Notes: generated from the letters alone by a model not told the origin. A stretch of 47,602 nucleotides of DNA from Deltaproteobacteria bacterium (GCA_031288415.1 JAITRL010000277.1:1-47602); one strand, 5' to 3'; numbered from the stretch's first letter, positions 1 to 9,496 are shown. Numbers and translations: made by a program.

Positions 1-10
1 TTGTGCCCGT

Positions 11-87
11 GGCGGTGTAGCTCAGTTGGTTAGAGCATGCGGCTCATATCCGCAGTGTCCGGGGTTCAAGTCCCTGCACCGCCACCA
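11..87 (+). tRNA. tRNA-Met (CAT), elongator type
   Basis: A complete cloverleaf is visible. The acceptor arm GGCGGTG (11-17) pairs with CACCGCC (77-83), followed by discriminator A and an encoded CCA. The anticodon stem TGCGG/CCGCA (38-42/50-54) holds loop CTCATAT with anticodon CAT at 45-47, and the T loop reads TTCAAGT. The first acceptor pair is G-C and the anticodon stem lacks the three consecutive G-C pairs of initiators, so it is not the initiator. A lysidine-modified tRNA-Ile2 also has CAT, but the loop and stem look like the elongator tRNA-Met of deltaproteobacteria. Confidence 0.93.
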
Positions 88-112
88 TCAGACGTTCCGG
101 GCAGTACCGCTG

Positions 113-151
113 AAGGCCGAAAGCCCCCCATGACCGGGCTTCGGCCTTTTT
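113..151 (+). terminator. Rho-independent terminator of tRNA-Met
   Basis: The arm AAGGCCGAAAGCCC pairs with GGGCTTCGGCCTT around a short C-rich loop, with one bulged A, and runs into TTTTT at 147-151. It sits 26 bases after the tRNA CCA end and would end a monocistronic tRNA transcript. Confidence 0.85.
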
Positions 152-1103
152 CCCTTTCCGGGCCCTTGCGGGAAATCCGTTCCTTCGCAAGGCCGCGAAC
201 GGATTCCCTGTCCTGCCGGCCTCACGGCCCGGCGAGCGCGGCACGGCAACGCTCATGCGGGCCTTTCGGCCGCGAGAGGGCCGGGCGCGCCCGGCCCCTG
301 CCCGAATCGCCAACCGCGGCGCTCCGTCCTGTAGGCCGCGCGAGGCCCTGAAGCCCTTGCGGGCCGCCTTCCGGAAACCCCGTACTGTCCCGCGGCGCGC
401 CGCTTCCCGCCTCGGCCAGAAGCCGCTTCGCGTGCCGGCCCCGCAGTCCGGAAGCCTAAAGTCCGAGTCGCTAAACGGCGGAAGCCTAAAGGACGGATGC
501 GCCGACCCTCGGAAGCAAGTCACGCTTAGGGGCCTCATGCGCAGAAACGCCCGGCGGGCCGCGCCTTACGCTCCCCGCGGCGCGCGGCCGCCGGCGGGAC
601 ATGGACAGGCATGCCCTTCCGCCTCTCGCCGAAACGTGCCGAAAGCCTTTTAAGCCTACCCCTTGCCGCGCGCCCGACGCGGACAACCCGCCTCCGCCGT
701 GACATCCTCCCTGCCCTATGCGGACAGGGCTTCCCGGAAATTTTTCCGGAAGGCGCCGGCCGCAAGGCGGGCCCTGAGCTTTCCGCTGCGGAGGGCTGTC
801 CTGAGGTTGTCCCTTAGCGGCTCGGAACCGGTCTCAAGCCAGGGCGGGAATCTGTCCCTGAACGCGGGGGCGCTCCGGAGGAGAAGGCCGCGGCGGCGCC
901 CTGCCCCTTCCTGGCCGCTGCAGCGCCGCGCGCGCCAGAACCTCCCCGGCGTTTGCCCCTATAGAGGCTCAGGCAGGCCAGGCCGCCTCATCGCCCGTAA
1001 CGCCCCAAGGCGCGCGTTTGCCTGCCGCAGGGCCGCGAGGGAAAATGACCGCCTGGAGGGCTCAGGCCTTTCCAGGCCCCGCCGCCGCCAACGCCGCCGC
1101 CGC

Positions 1104-1137
<34 letters not shown>

Positions 1138-1852
1138 AATGCGGCTCGAATCCCAGGCCTCTGCCGGAACGAGGCAGGCTTTCATGCCGATCGGCATGGC
1201 ACGCCGCAAGCCCTGACGGCTTAAGCCTCCCCGCCTGCGCCGGGCTTGATAGCCAAAAGTCCGCGACAGACGGAATGCCTTGTCAAGGGGGAAAAATTCG
1301 GGAAAAGACGGAATAATTCCGATCACGGCGCCTGCAACAATTCCCCGGGCGGCTTTGCAGGGCGCGCCTGGCGTCGAGCGGGCGGGCTTTAGCCGTGTCC
1401 CGTGGCGCTTGCCGACGGCCGCGGTTCCCTTTCCCGCCGTAACCGCTGGCCGGCATGGCCGAAACCCCCGCCCCCGCAGGCCGTTGCCTGCCGCCGGGCG
1501 GCCGCATGACTTGGCCAGGCGTCAGGCGCGGCCGCCCGGAAGACGCCTGTGCCGGAAGCGGCGGAAGGCTCGTTCCCGTTTTCCGTCCCTGTCCGCGGTT
1601 CCATCCGCTTCGCCTCGGCCGTATCCGGAGCCCCGCGAACGGATTAACCGCATATGCGAAGCCTTCCTCATGGATCGGCCCGCGTCCCGTAAATTTTCAG
1701 GGCCGCGCCCCTTGCAGGCCGGATCAGTCTTGCCGGCTCCCGCCTGAACAGGCGCGGCCTATGCGTCAAATCTCAAGCGTTCGGATAATTTCCGCCTGCG
1801 CGCGGCAGACGGGAAATCGGCGGATTCCCCTGCGGCCTTGTCATCAGCGTAA

Positions 1853-1903
1853 CCTTGCCATCCTTGCTCCCCTTGCCATCCTTGCTCCCCTTGCTCCCCT
1901 TGG
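1853..1903 (+). repeat. 18-base tandem repeat
   Basis: The unit CCTTGCCATCCTTGCTCC occurs twice in tandem (1853-1870, 1871-1888), followed by a partial copy CCTTGCTCCCCTTGG. It is non-coding and has no obvious role. Confidence 0.85.
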
Positions 1904-2709
1904 CGCCGATATTCCCTTGCTTTTCTTTATTCCCGCGTTCCCCTTGATTTCCTGCGGGCGCCTTGATCCCTTGGAAGGCGTAATTCCCCTTGATTCACTC
2001 CGCTTCCCGATTGGCCGGCGGCTCTGAACGGCTTCCGCCGCCTCACGGCTCCGCGCCCCGTGCCCCCGGAACCCGAACGTCAGGAGCCCGTATTCATCGG
2101 GAAACCCGTGTTCCTGGCGGGCCCGGACCGTCGCCGGGCCGTCCGCGCGGCTGCCGCTTCCCCTGTAGCGCGGCATACGCCTGGATTTCCCGTCCTCGCC
2201 GCCTCCGCAGGATCTTTACGGCCTGCCCTTGCCCCTGCCGCCTCAAGCTGGCGCCCTCGCGGGCCCTGCCCCTCCGCTCAGCCGCTCCGGAGGATTTCCC
2301 CGCGACGGCTCCGAAGGCGGCGCGGGGCCCGCCTTGCGGCCCGCGTTCCGCCTTTTCGCCCCGCCGCGGCTCCATGCGCCGCCGGCCGCCCTTGGCCGCG
2401 CCCGCGGCGTCCACGGCGCTCCGACATGTCTCGGTTTCCCTTCGGCGTCGGGAGAGTTGCCCTTCCCGGCCGCGATCCATTTCCCGCAGGCGTCCCCGCG
2501 ATCCCCTCCTGCCTTCTCCGCTGGCCCCCGCCGGCATGAGAACCCCCTGTCGCTTGCGCCGGGCTTGGGCTGGTCTTGCGCCCGCCCCAGTCCCGCCCCG
2601 GCTGCCGCCGGCCGGCGCCGCTCCCCCGTAGGGCCCTGGACCGTCTCGAGCCGCCAGCCTTGCCGTCTTGACGGGCCTGAGGCCGTCCCGAAGCCGTCGC
2701 CCGGTCCGT

Positions 2710-2738
2710 TTGCCGGAATGGCCCTCTGTTGCTATAAT
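2710..2738 (+). promoter_or_regulatory. Sigma70-type promoter of the 2799 gene
   Basis: A -35 TTGCCG (2710-2715) and a perfect -10 TATAAT (2733-2738) are separated by 17 bases. The predicted start near 2745 leaves a leader of about 54 bases before the ATG at 2799. This is the main reason for rejecting the long upstream extension of that reading frame. Confidence 0.75.
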
Positions 2739-2798
2739 CCTGTTCCAGCCGACTCCGCCCGGTTACCTGCAGCCTTTATCTTTTTTCTGCACTGTGAC

Positions 2799-5006
2799 AT
2801 GAAAAGCCCACTTATGACCCTCCCCAAACAGCCCCTTTCCCCTGCCAAGGCGCCCGAGCCGCCCCAAAAGCCGATGTCTCTCTCCACCGGGTCCAGGCCC
2901 GGAAAGCGCAAGCTTCTCCTGGGGATCTGCCTTGCGGCCGTCGCGGTCGCCGCCGTCTTGCTGGCCGCGTCCCAACTATCCTCCCGGAAGGCCTGGAAAT
3001 CCTTCTCCCAGGCGCTGGACAACGCCGTCGGGGAAGGCGCCTGGTCTTCCGAAAGCCACGATTTCAGCTTCTTCAGCCGTACCCTTACGGTCAAGGGCCT
3101 CACTTTCGGGGATCCCCCGCCGCCGACTTCGCCGCAACCCTCCGCCGGAAGCTCCGCCTCGCCGCCTCAGCCTCCGTCCGGGCCCTCACCGTCCGCGGCC
3201 GCAGGAACGCCCGCCGGGCCCCCGCCGGACTCTTCCGAGGATGCGGCGGCCGGCGACCCTGCAGACTCCTACGAAGACGCGGCGGCCGGAACGCCTGCGG
3301 ACGACGCCAGTGACGCGGGGGCCGATGCCCCCGCGGACGGCTCGGAAACCGCAGGGCAGGCTTCCGCCTCCGCACCCCCGCTCCCGGACGGCTCCTCGGC
3401 CAAAATTCAGACCCTTACTATCCAGGGCTTCCCCGACCAGGCGAGCCTGGACAGGCTTTTCGGCGGGGATGTCATCACCGCCGGACCCGCCGCCCCCCTC
3501 TTTAAGCTTGTGACCGTCGAGGGCCTCACCGGCTCAAAAACCCTCTCCGGGCTTACCTCCGAGTACTCGTTCTCCTTTCTGCAGTTCACCGATCTGGCCC
3601 TCAAGGCCACTGAGACGGATCTCCCCAAGGACACTGCAGGCTTCCTCAAAAGCGTATCCGCCGGAAAAATCGAGCTCGCGGGTTACAAATCCGGGTTCGC
3701 CGCGCCCGCCGCCACCGGCGAAGACTACGACATGTCCCTGGAGCGGCTGGTCCTCGCCTCTCCCGCCCTGGGCGAGGGCTTCACTGACGCCGGCAACTAC
3801 CTGGATATCCTGCGCAGCCTTTCTTTGGCGGAACTCAGGATCTCGGCCTTCAAGGCCGCCGCCTTCACCAAGGGCGTCAAGGCCTTCGAGTCCGAGGCGG
3901 GGGATCTGGCCCTCCTGGGGCTCTCCGCCCCTGGGAAGGCCGTGTCCTTTTCGGGCAGCGCCCTGGCCGTCTCCATGAAGGACCCGTCCCTTCCGGATTA
4001 CACGGCCTTCGTCAGACTTGACTCCTTCGAGGCCTCCCAGCTCGATCTCTCCATGCCGGTCTCCCGGGCGGCGGACGTGGCCGACCGCCTCGCCACCCCG
4101 TACTATTTCCCCACCCCGGGCAGGATCTGGCAGGATCTTCCCCGCGTCTCCGACCTATTTACCCCCGCCTTCGGCTGCGAGCGCGGGACTCTGGCCGGCC
4201 TCTCGGCGGGCCTCCTGCCCGGGCCTCAGGTCAAGGTGACCCAGGCCGTCCTGTCCGGGCCCTTCAAGGCCCAGGAGCTGCCCCAAGGCACGGCCGAATT
4301 CACAGGCATCGTCTATACCCCGCCCGAGGACCTTGAACTCATGGCCGACAGCCCGCTGAAGCTGGCGGCCCAATTCCTGCCTTACCTCGGCCAGCAGGCC
4401 TTGGAGATGAACCTGCGGCTGGCCTTCGCGTCCTCTCCCGAGGAAGGCCTGTACCGGGTGACCTTGACCGAGCTTTCCGCCAAGGGCGCCGGGGAGTTCA
4501 CGGGTTCGGCCGCGGTCAGCGGCATCCGGCGGGAGCTTCTGCCCCCGTTGTCCATGATCCTGCTCTCGGATCTCCCCCGCCTCTCCCTGGGGCAGAATCT
4601 GACGGACATCGGCCTCATGCAGGCCCAGATCAACTACTCCGACCGCGGCCTGATCCCCGCCGCCTACGCCATGCTCGCCGAGGAAACCGGCAGGGACCCC
4701 GCCGACGTGCGCGAGGCCGTGACCGCCAACGTCACTGCCCAGCTCATCGAGGCCCTGGGCGGCGAGGAAGCCCTGACTGACCCGGCGCCCCTGACCCAGG
4801 GGGTCGCCTCGTTCCTGGCGGCCCCGCAGACCTTTTCAGTCTCCGCCCTTCCCGATCCCCCCTTCTCAGATTCCGTCTACCAGGCCCTCCCTAAGGAGCC
4901 GGGGGCCGCCCGCAACGCCTTGAACCTTTCCTTCTCCTCCAACGGGGAACAGCCCGTTCCCCTGCGCTTCAACGTGACCGGCCAGCCCTCCGAGGACGCC
5001 CCTTAG
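2799..5006 (+). CDS. Membrane-anchored periplasmic protein of unknown function
   Basis: A 735-residue protein if translated from ATG 2799; ATG 2814 is the alternative. The frame is open much further upstream, but the promoter at 2710-2738 rules that out. After a basic N-terminus (GKRKLLLG) comes one hydrophobic segment at about residues 39-56, with no cleavage site that I trust. A linker of about 110 residues rich in Pro, Ser, Ala and Asp follows, with degenerate repeats of the type DSYEDAAAG. The rest, about 550 residues, alternates short beta-like stretches (LTIQGF, FKLVTVEGL) with amphipathic segments and has almost no cysteine. The topology, an inner-membrane anchor with a long periplasmic beta-rich body, resembles AsmA/DUF748- or YdgA-like proteins, but I see no signature that proves this. 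It stands alone between two spacers. Confidence 0.8.
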   Translation: MKSPLMTLPKQPLSPAKAPEPPQKPMSLSTGSRPGKRKLLLGICLAAVAVAAVLLAASQLSSRKAWKSFSQALDNAVGEGAWSSESHDFSFFSRTLTVKGLTFGDPPPPTSPQPSAGSSASPPQPPSGPSPSAAAGTPAGPPPDSSEDAAAGDPADSYEDAAAGTPADDASDAGADAPADGSETAGQASASAPPLPDGSSAKIQTLTIQGFPDQASLDRLFGGDVITAGPAAPLFKLVTVEGLTGSKTLSGLTSEYSFSFLQFTDLALKATETDLPKDTAGFLKSVSAGKIELAGYKSGFAAPAATGEDYDMSLERLVLASPALGEGFTDAGNYLDILRSLSLAELRISAFKAAAFTKGVKAFESEAGDLALLGLSAPGKAVSFSGSALAVSMKDPSLPDYTAFVRLDSFEASQLDLSMPVSRAADVADRLATPYYFPTPGRIWQDLPRVSDLFTPAFGCERGTLAGLSAGLLPGPQVKVTQAVLSGPFKAQELPQGTAEFTGIVYTPPEDLELMADSPLKLAAQFLPYLGQQALEMNLRLAFASSPEEGLYRVTLTELSAKGAGEFTGSAAVSGIRRELLPPLSMILLSDLPRLSLGQNLTDIGLMQAQINYSDRGLIPAAYAMLAEETGRDPADVREAVTANVTAQLIEALGGEEALTDPAPLTQGVASFLAAPQTFSVSALPDPPFSDSVYQALPKEPGAARNALNLSFSSNGEQPVPLRFNVTGQPSEDAP

Positions 5007-5555
5007 GACGGCGATATCATTTGATGCGGCGGCCCGTTCCATGAAGCGGGCGCGAGCTGACCGCTTCCCTCCCGCCCCGGGCTTGCCGCTTCGCCCGAGA
5101 AATTCGGGCGGGCGGGCCTGCGGACGTCCTTGCCCCTTTCGCTTGATCCGGCAGGCGGCCTGCTGGTTTTCCGGTCAGGAGCCCTGGCGCGCGCCGCCCA
5201 AGGCCGGCGCCGCGGCGCCTCGCGCGTGTCGGCCCGGCAGCCGCCTGGCCTGAGCCCCGGCCCGGAGACCCGCGGCCGACGGGAGCAAGGCCGCTGAATC
5301 CTGAGCCTAAGGCCGCAGGCCTGTCTTCAACCAAGCCGCCGCGAAAGGCCCCTTTGACTCCCCCGCCTTGCGGGCCGAGGCCTCCCGGCTCGGCAGGGCC
5401 AGACGACCGGCAAACGAAGCCGTCAGGCGCCGGCCGCTTTCAGGCCCCTTGAGCGGCCGCCATACGGGCGCCTTCCCCGGAACCTTCCGTTCCTGGGGCT
5501 TCCTCTCTCCGGAAGCCCGTCCGCAGTCCCTCGGCCCCGGCCGAGGCAAGGTCCG
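5007..5555. other. GC-rich spacer
   Basis: No gene, RNA or convincing terminator is visible. Open frames on both strands are compositional. Confidence 0.5.
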
Positions 5556-6188
5556 ATGGAAAAGCCAGTCTTCATAGAGAACATCAAGGCCGAGAACGGG
5601 GAATATTTCAACCTGCAGGGCCACGCCGTGCGCATGGACCGCACCATTCGCAGGTTCTTCCGGCACCCCTTCATGCAGTTCTCGCTCCAGCGGCTTCTCC
5701 CGGCCCCGCCGCACTCAGGGAAATCCAAGCTCACCGTCCTCTACGCCGACGACATCATCTCCGCGGAGTTCAGCCCTTTCGAGAAGCCCTCGATCTCCAG
5801 CCTCGCCATGGTCGACGCGGGGCAGTTCGACTACATCTTCAAGTCGCAGAACCGCGAGCCCCTGCAGCAGATCCTGAACTTCGCCGGAACGGACGAGGCG
5901 ATCATCGTCCGCAACGGCTTCATCACCAACGCGACCACAGCCAACCTGGTTTTCCGCGACCTTTCGGACGCCCTCTTCACCCCGCTTCACTACATCCACT
6001 CGGGCACCAAACGCGAGCTTTACGTGAAGAGCAAGGTGGTCACCACCTACCCCATCAAGCACGACCAGCTGGAGTCCTACCGGACGGTAACCCTGGTGAA
6101 CGCCATGCTGGACCTGGAGGACGACGTCACCTTCCCCTGCTCCAGGATAGCCCCGCTCGTGACGATGCCCCCCCTCGAGGGGTCCTAG
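5556..6188 (+). CDS. Class IV aminotransferase family protein (PabC-like)
   Basis: A 210-residue protein of the short aminotransferase class IV type, related to 4-amino-4-deoxychorismate lyase, the PLP enzyme that makes p-aminobenzoate for folate. Recognisable blocks are the N-terminal FIENIKAENGEYFNLQGH, FDYIFKSQNR with K96 at the position of the PLP lysine in this short subfamily, the substrate loop IIVRNGFITNATTANLVF (117-133), and the C-terminal YRTVTLVNAMLDLED. Full-size PabC is about 270 residues; the short form is common in Bacteroidetes and some proteobacteria and its true substrate is not settled. AAGG lies four bases before the ATG. It is a single gene, not next to pabA/pabB, so the lyase role is inferred from family only. 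Confidence 0.8.
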   Translation: MEKPVFIENIKAENGEYFNLQGHAVRMDRTIRRFFRHPFMQFSLQRLLPAPPHSGKSKLTVLYADDIISAEFSPFEKPSISSLAMVDAGQFDYIFKSQNREPLQQILNFAGTDEAIIVRNGFITNATTANLVFRDLSDALFTPLHYIHSGTKRELYVKSKVVTTYPIKHDQLESYRTVTLVNAMLDLEDDVTFPCSRIAPLVTMPPLEGS

Positions 6189-6366
6189 CCGCCGTCCCGG
6201 CCCGCCGGGGGGAAAGCCCGGGCCCCCGGCTCCCAGAAAAATAGTCGCCGCTCCGGCGGGGCAGTTCGGGCGGGCCGGCTTCCCCGGATGCCGCGCCTCG
6301 AGATCCGGCGCGGAAAAATTTCCGCGCGCAGGCGACGGCGGTCGCCCGCCTGCGGCGTCAAGGCGC

Positions 6367-6414
6367 AAAACATGAAGGGCGGGCGGCCTCCGGAACTCCG
6401 GCTGCCGCCCGCCC
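6367..6414 (-). terminator. Probable terminator of tRNA-Asp
   Basis: On the minus strand, GGGCGGGCGGC and GCCGGA pair across GTT with TCCGG and GCCGCCCGCCC. The U-tract is imperfect (TTCATGTTTTG), so this is a probable rather than ideal terminator. It lies ten bases beyond the tRNA 3' end. Confidence 0.6.
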
Positions 6415-6423
6415 TGAACTTTC

Positions 6424-6501
6424 TGGCGGGGACGACGGGATTTGAACCCGCGTTCTCCTGCGTGACAGGCAGGCGTGTTAGGCCAACTGCACTACGTCCC
6501 C
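6424..6501 (-). tRNA. tRNA-Asp (GTC)
   Basis: On the minus strand the acceptor GGGGACG (6501-6495) pairs with CGTCCCC (6434-6428), with discriminator G and encoded CCA (6426-6424). The anticodon stem CCTGC/GCAGG encloses CTGTCAC, anticodon GTC. The T loop is TTCAAAT. It has its own promoter upstream and a probable terminator downstream. Confidence 0.93.
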
Positions 6502-6563
6502 GCGCTTCAGCCGCCCGCGAGGGCGCGCCCTTGGGGCGGCCCCGCTCACGGCGGCAAGGACTG

Positions 6564-6591
6564 ATTATACTGTTCAAGCCCCGGTTGTCAA
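6564..6591 (-). promoter_or_regulatory. Near-consensus promoter of tRNA-Asp
   Basis: On the minus strand a perfect TTGACA (6591-6586) and a perfect TATAAT (6569-6564) are spaced by 16 bases. The -10 lies about 63 bases upstream of the mature tRNA 5' end. Confidence 0.85.
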
Positions 6592-6828
6592 GCGTTTTCG
6601 GCCGCCCGCCGCGGCAAGGGGTCCTCCGGGCCCGCGCCGGGTCGGGGTTTGCGCGGGAACAGGCGCCTGCGGGGGCAGGCGCCGGGAATAGCCCTGACTC
6701 CGCGCCCCCTTCCCCAGCTTCTTCCCCTTCCGGGCCGGCGCCGCGTTTTCCCTGCCTTCCCGCCCCTTCAGCGCCAGTTCAGCTCCGCCGTCCAACCCGC
6801 CTCCGTCGTCATGGCCGCCCGGCGAGGT
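6592..6828. other. Spacer with a perfect hairpin
   Basis: GGCGCCTGC (6662-6670) and GCAGGCGCC (6675-6683) form a perfect nine-base stem around GGGG. No T-tract follows on either strand, so it is not an intrinsic terminator. A weaker stem with one mismatch lies near 6806-6842 just beyond the end of the minus-strand operon. Confidence 0.5.
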
Positions 6829-7035
6829 TCAGCCTCTCCGGGCCGGCGTGAAGTACCGGCAGGGCTCGCCTGAGGTGCGGCGCACCTCCAGGCTCGGGAG
6901 CTGTCGGCTCTTGAAGCCCAGGGCCCGGCAGCCGTGGGGGAGCTGCGGCTCCCAGGTGACGAAGTAACTGACGCAGAAGCGGCAGATCGGGTCCTGCGCT
7001 CCCCGCCTGACCGGGGGTTTGGGCGGGGCCTTCAC
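6829..7035 (-). CDS. Small conserved CxxC protein (zinc-ribbon-like)
   Basis: A 68-residue protein starting at GTG 7035. Its core reads ICRFCVSYFVTWEPQLPHGC, then FKSRQLPSLEV and SGEPCRYF. This matches a short conserved family found widely in deltaproteobacteria, with a CxxC pair, a PxGC and a final SGxPC cysteine, suggesting a four-cysteine metal site. Family members are sometimes labelled uracil-DNA glycosylase; I see no basis for that in this sequence. The gene begins seven bases after the yggS stop, and the yggS stop region (CCAGGTGA) supplies its ribosome site, so translation is probably coupled. Confidence 0.7.
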   Translation of the reverse strand: MKAPPKPPVRRGAQDPICRFCVSYFVTWEPQLPHGCRALGFKSRQLPSLEVRRTSGEPCRYFTPARRG

Positions 7036-7042
7036 AGGAGCT

Positions 7043-7735
7043 TCACCTGGGGCCGAAAAGCGCCGTGCCCACCCGGACCACCGTCGAGCCCTCTTCGACG
7101 GCCACCTCGTAGTCCCCGCTCATGCCCATGGACAGGCCCCTGAGAGCGGGGGCCGAGCGGTCCCGGAGCTCCCTGAGGCGCCTGAAGTGCGGGCGCGCGG
7201 CCTCGGGGTCCGGATCGAAGGGCGGCATGGTCATGAGGCCCACCGGCACCACGGCGGCGTAGGCGGAAAGGGCGTCCAGAAACTCCGGCAGGGCCTCCGG
7301 GGGCATGCCGCTCTTGGCTCCCTCGCCGGAGACGTTCACCTGGATGTAGGCCTCGACCGTTTTCCCGTCGGATATGAGCCGCCTGTTGAGCTCGGAGGCG
7401 AGCTCCAGGCTGTCCAGGGCGTGGATGACGGGGAACAGCCGCGCGGCGTGCTTGGCCTTGTTGGTCTGGAGGTGGCCGATGTAGTGCCAGCGGGCGCCTT
7501 CCCGGACGGCCGGGATCTTCTCCCGGGCCTCCTGAATGTAGCTCTCCCCGAAATCCTGCTGGCCCGCCTCCAGGTATCTCTCCACCGCTTCAGGGGGATG
7601 GGTCTTGCTCACGGCAAGGAGGGTCACCTCCGCCGGATCGCGGCCTGCCCTTTCGGCCGCCCGGGCGATGCCCGCGCGGACAAAGGATAGCCTCTCCGCG
7701 GCCTCAATAGGGGTGAGGTGGAAGGCGCCGCTCAT
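7043..7735 (-). CDS. yggS: YggS/PROSC-family PLP homeostasis protein
   Basis: A 230-residue, full-length member of the YggS (PLPBP) family, which binds pyridoxal phosphate and buffers its pool in the cytoplasm without known catalysis. Signature blocks are TLLAVSKTHP with the PLP lysine K44, QDFGESYIQEA, WHYIGHLQTNKAK, the VNVSGEGAKSG loop, and the C-terminal phosphate-binding block LSMGMSGDYEVAVEEGSTVV followed by RVGTALFG. AGGAG lies nine bases before ATG 7735. The gene follows the HD-GYP gene after 161 bases and precedes the small CxxC gene by seven bases, a plausible three-gene unit from the promoter at 9497-9524. Confidence 0.95.
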   Translation of the reverse strand: MSGAFHLTPIEAAERLSFVRAGIARAAERAGRDPAEVTLLAVSKTHPPEAVERYLEAGQQDFGESYIQEAREKIPAVREGARWHYIGHLQTNKAKHAARLFPVIHALDSLELASELNRRLISDGKTVEAYIQVNVSGEGAKSGMPPEALPEFLDALSAYAAVVPVGLMTMPPFDPDPEAARPHFRRLRELRDRSAPALRGLSMGMSGDYEVAVEEGSTVVRVGTALFGPR

Positions 7736-7896
7736 CTGTTCGGGCTCCTGGGGGGATTAAGGATGCCTGGGGAAGCGGCCGCCGGCGGGAACGCGCGCCC
7801 GGCGGCAAGGCACCTTCGGGAATCAGCCTCGGTTCCGGCGCCTCATGAGGGATCGCCGCGCCGTCGCCCAAGGCCCGGCCAGGGAAGCCGGCCGGC

Positions 7897-9180
7897 TTAT
7901 TTGGGAAGATCCTTGAGGTTGAAGTAGTAAGAGGGTTCGAAGCCCGCCTCGGACGGCGGTATGACCTTACTGATGGCCCAGCCCGCGCCTTCGGTCTGGC
8001 TCGAGAGATCGACGAGCTTGGGCCGGGGGAGGATCTGCCCCTTGGGGTCGGCCACTATCTTCACGATGGGGTTCAGGAGCGAGGTGTGGACCACCTCGAT
8101 CACCACCGCGATATGGCCGGAATTCATGGCCACCACCGAGCCGGGGGGGTAGATGCCCACGCTCTGCACGAAGCGGTCCACCCAGGTCGGCTCGAAGTGG
8201 GTGCCCCGCAAGCCGTAGATGAACTTCAGCGCGTCGTGGGGAAGCATGCCCTTGTGGTAGACCCGGTCGGAGGTGAGCGCGTCGTAGACGTCAGACAGCC
8301 CGCAGATGGTGGCGAGCCGGGGTATCTCGTCCCCTTTGAGGTGATCGGGGTAGCCCGACCCGTCCAGGCGCTCGTGGTGGAAGCGGGCCACCTGTATCGC
8401 CCGCTCGTCCACGTCGAGCTTCTGCTCGCGGATGATTTCCTCGGAGAGGGCGGCGTGGCTCTTCATGATCACGAACTCGTCGTCCGTGAGCTTGCCGGGC
8501 TTGTTGAGGATATACGAGGGCACCCGGGTCTTGCCCAGGTCGTGGAACATGGTCCCCATGCCCAGGATGCGCAGATCCTCCTGGGAAAGCCCCAGGGCCT
8601 TGCCGGTGCTGATGGACAGGACGGAGACGTTGAGGCAGTGGGTGTAGGTGTAGTCGTCGAAGCGCCGGAGCTTGATGAGGGCCGAGAGGGCATCCTGGTT
8701 GCGGCTGACGGACTCGACCAGCTCGTCGACGTTCTCCTGGACTTCGGAGACCTCGATGCGCTTGTTCATGTAGCAGGCGGCGATGAGGGCCTTGGAGGTG
8801 TCAAGGGCCTTGCCGTAGGCCTTGGCGGCCTTGGGCAGTTCGGTCTCCAGCGCCGAGACGATCTCCGCGGCCGCCGACGCGGGCGGCTCGGAGGGGCGGG
8901 CCGAGGACCCCCTGAGAGGCCCTACCGTCCCGGCCACCGGCTTGAAGGGCTTGCGGCCGCCAGCGGCGGAGGCCTTGCCCTCGGCGATCTGGGCGGAGGT
9001 CTTGGACCTGTCTGTGTCTATGAAGACCTCGCTGATGCCGTAATCAATGAGCTCGCGGATCTCCGACTCCTCGGTGAGCAGGCGTTTCTTCGTGGCCCAC
9101 GGATGATTGAACCAGGCCCTCCCGACGTCGGCCACGAACATGCCGACTTTGAGGTCCTTGGTGGACATTTTCTTCAGCAC
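7897..9180 (-). CDS. HD-GYP domain cyclic-di-GMP phosphodiesterase
   Basis: A 427-residue protein. Residues 1-60 are a DUF3391-type N-terminal domain (KVGMFVADVGRAW, WATKKRLLTEE), residues 65-110 a linker, and about 170-345 the HD-GYP domain. Catalytic motifs are intact: HCLNV (181), MFHDLGK with HD at 213-214, the HHERLDGSGYP block at 268-278 with GYP at 276-278, and LSDVYDALTSDR. The family hydrolyses cyclic-di-GMP to pGpG or GMP with a di- or tri-iron centre and so controls motility and biofilm. No sensor or receiver domain is present. The start is GTG 9180 with AGGA nine bases upstream; ATG five codons later is possible. A promoter lies about 315 bases upstream. Confidence 0.93.
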   Translation of the reverse strand: MLKKMSTKDLKVGMFVADVGRAWFNHPWATKKRLLTEESEIRELIDYGISEVFIDTDRSKTSAQIAEGKASAAGGRKPFKPVAGTVGPLRGSSARPSEPPASAAAEIVSALETELPKAAKAYGKALDTSKALIAACYMNKRIEVSEVQENVDELVESVSRNQDALSALIKLRRFDDYTYTHCLNVSVLSISTGKALGLSQEDLRILGMGTMFHDLGKTRVPSYILNKPGKLTDDEFVIMKSHAALSEEIIREQKLDVDERAIQVARFHHERLDGSGYPDHLKGDEIPRLATICGLSDVYDALTSDRVYHKGMLPHDALKFIYGLRGTHFEPTWVDRFVQSVGIYPPGSVVAMNSGHIAVVIEVVHTSLLNPIVKIVADPKGQILPRPKLVDLSSQTEGAGWAISKVIPPSEAGFEPSYYFNLKDLPK

Positions 9181-9496
9181 GGCGGCTATTCCTGTAGACA
9201 GGCCATGACGGGCCGGGCGGCCATGCCGGCGGCTCCGGCCCGGGAAGGGCGAAGGAGGAGGCTGAGGTTGGACGTGACGGCGGCCTCAAGGCGCGAGACG
9301 CGAACGCCAGGCGCCAAGGTCCGGGCTGTCCCGGCCGGCCGGGGGTTCCTGCCGCCGCAAGGGGGCGGCGGCGCGATCGCGCCTGGAGGTCATTCCGCGG
9401 CTGACGGCGCGCCTCGGGCGCGGGCGAGAAGGCCGCAAAGCGATTGGACTGATGAGGCGGATGTCGACCGCTCGCGGCGGCGACAACTGACAAGCC

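Noticed and set aside
2229-2798. Extension of the 2799 gene upstream to give 925 residues
   Set aside because: A promoter with perfect TATAAT lies at 2710-2738, and the extra part is compositional Pro/Arg/Ala without signal or motif.
6185-6577. Minus-strand ORF containing LPVTQENAGSNPVVPA
   Set aside because: That text is the typical translation of a tRNA gene; the tRNA-Asp lies there.
9181-9490. Cyclic-di-GMP riboswitch in the HD-GYP leader
   Set aside because: I looked for the conserved GEMM core and tetraloop region on the minus strand and did not see them.
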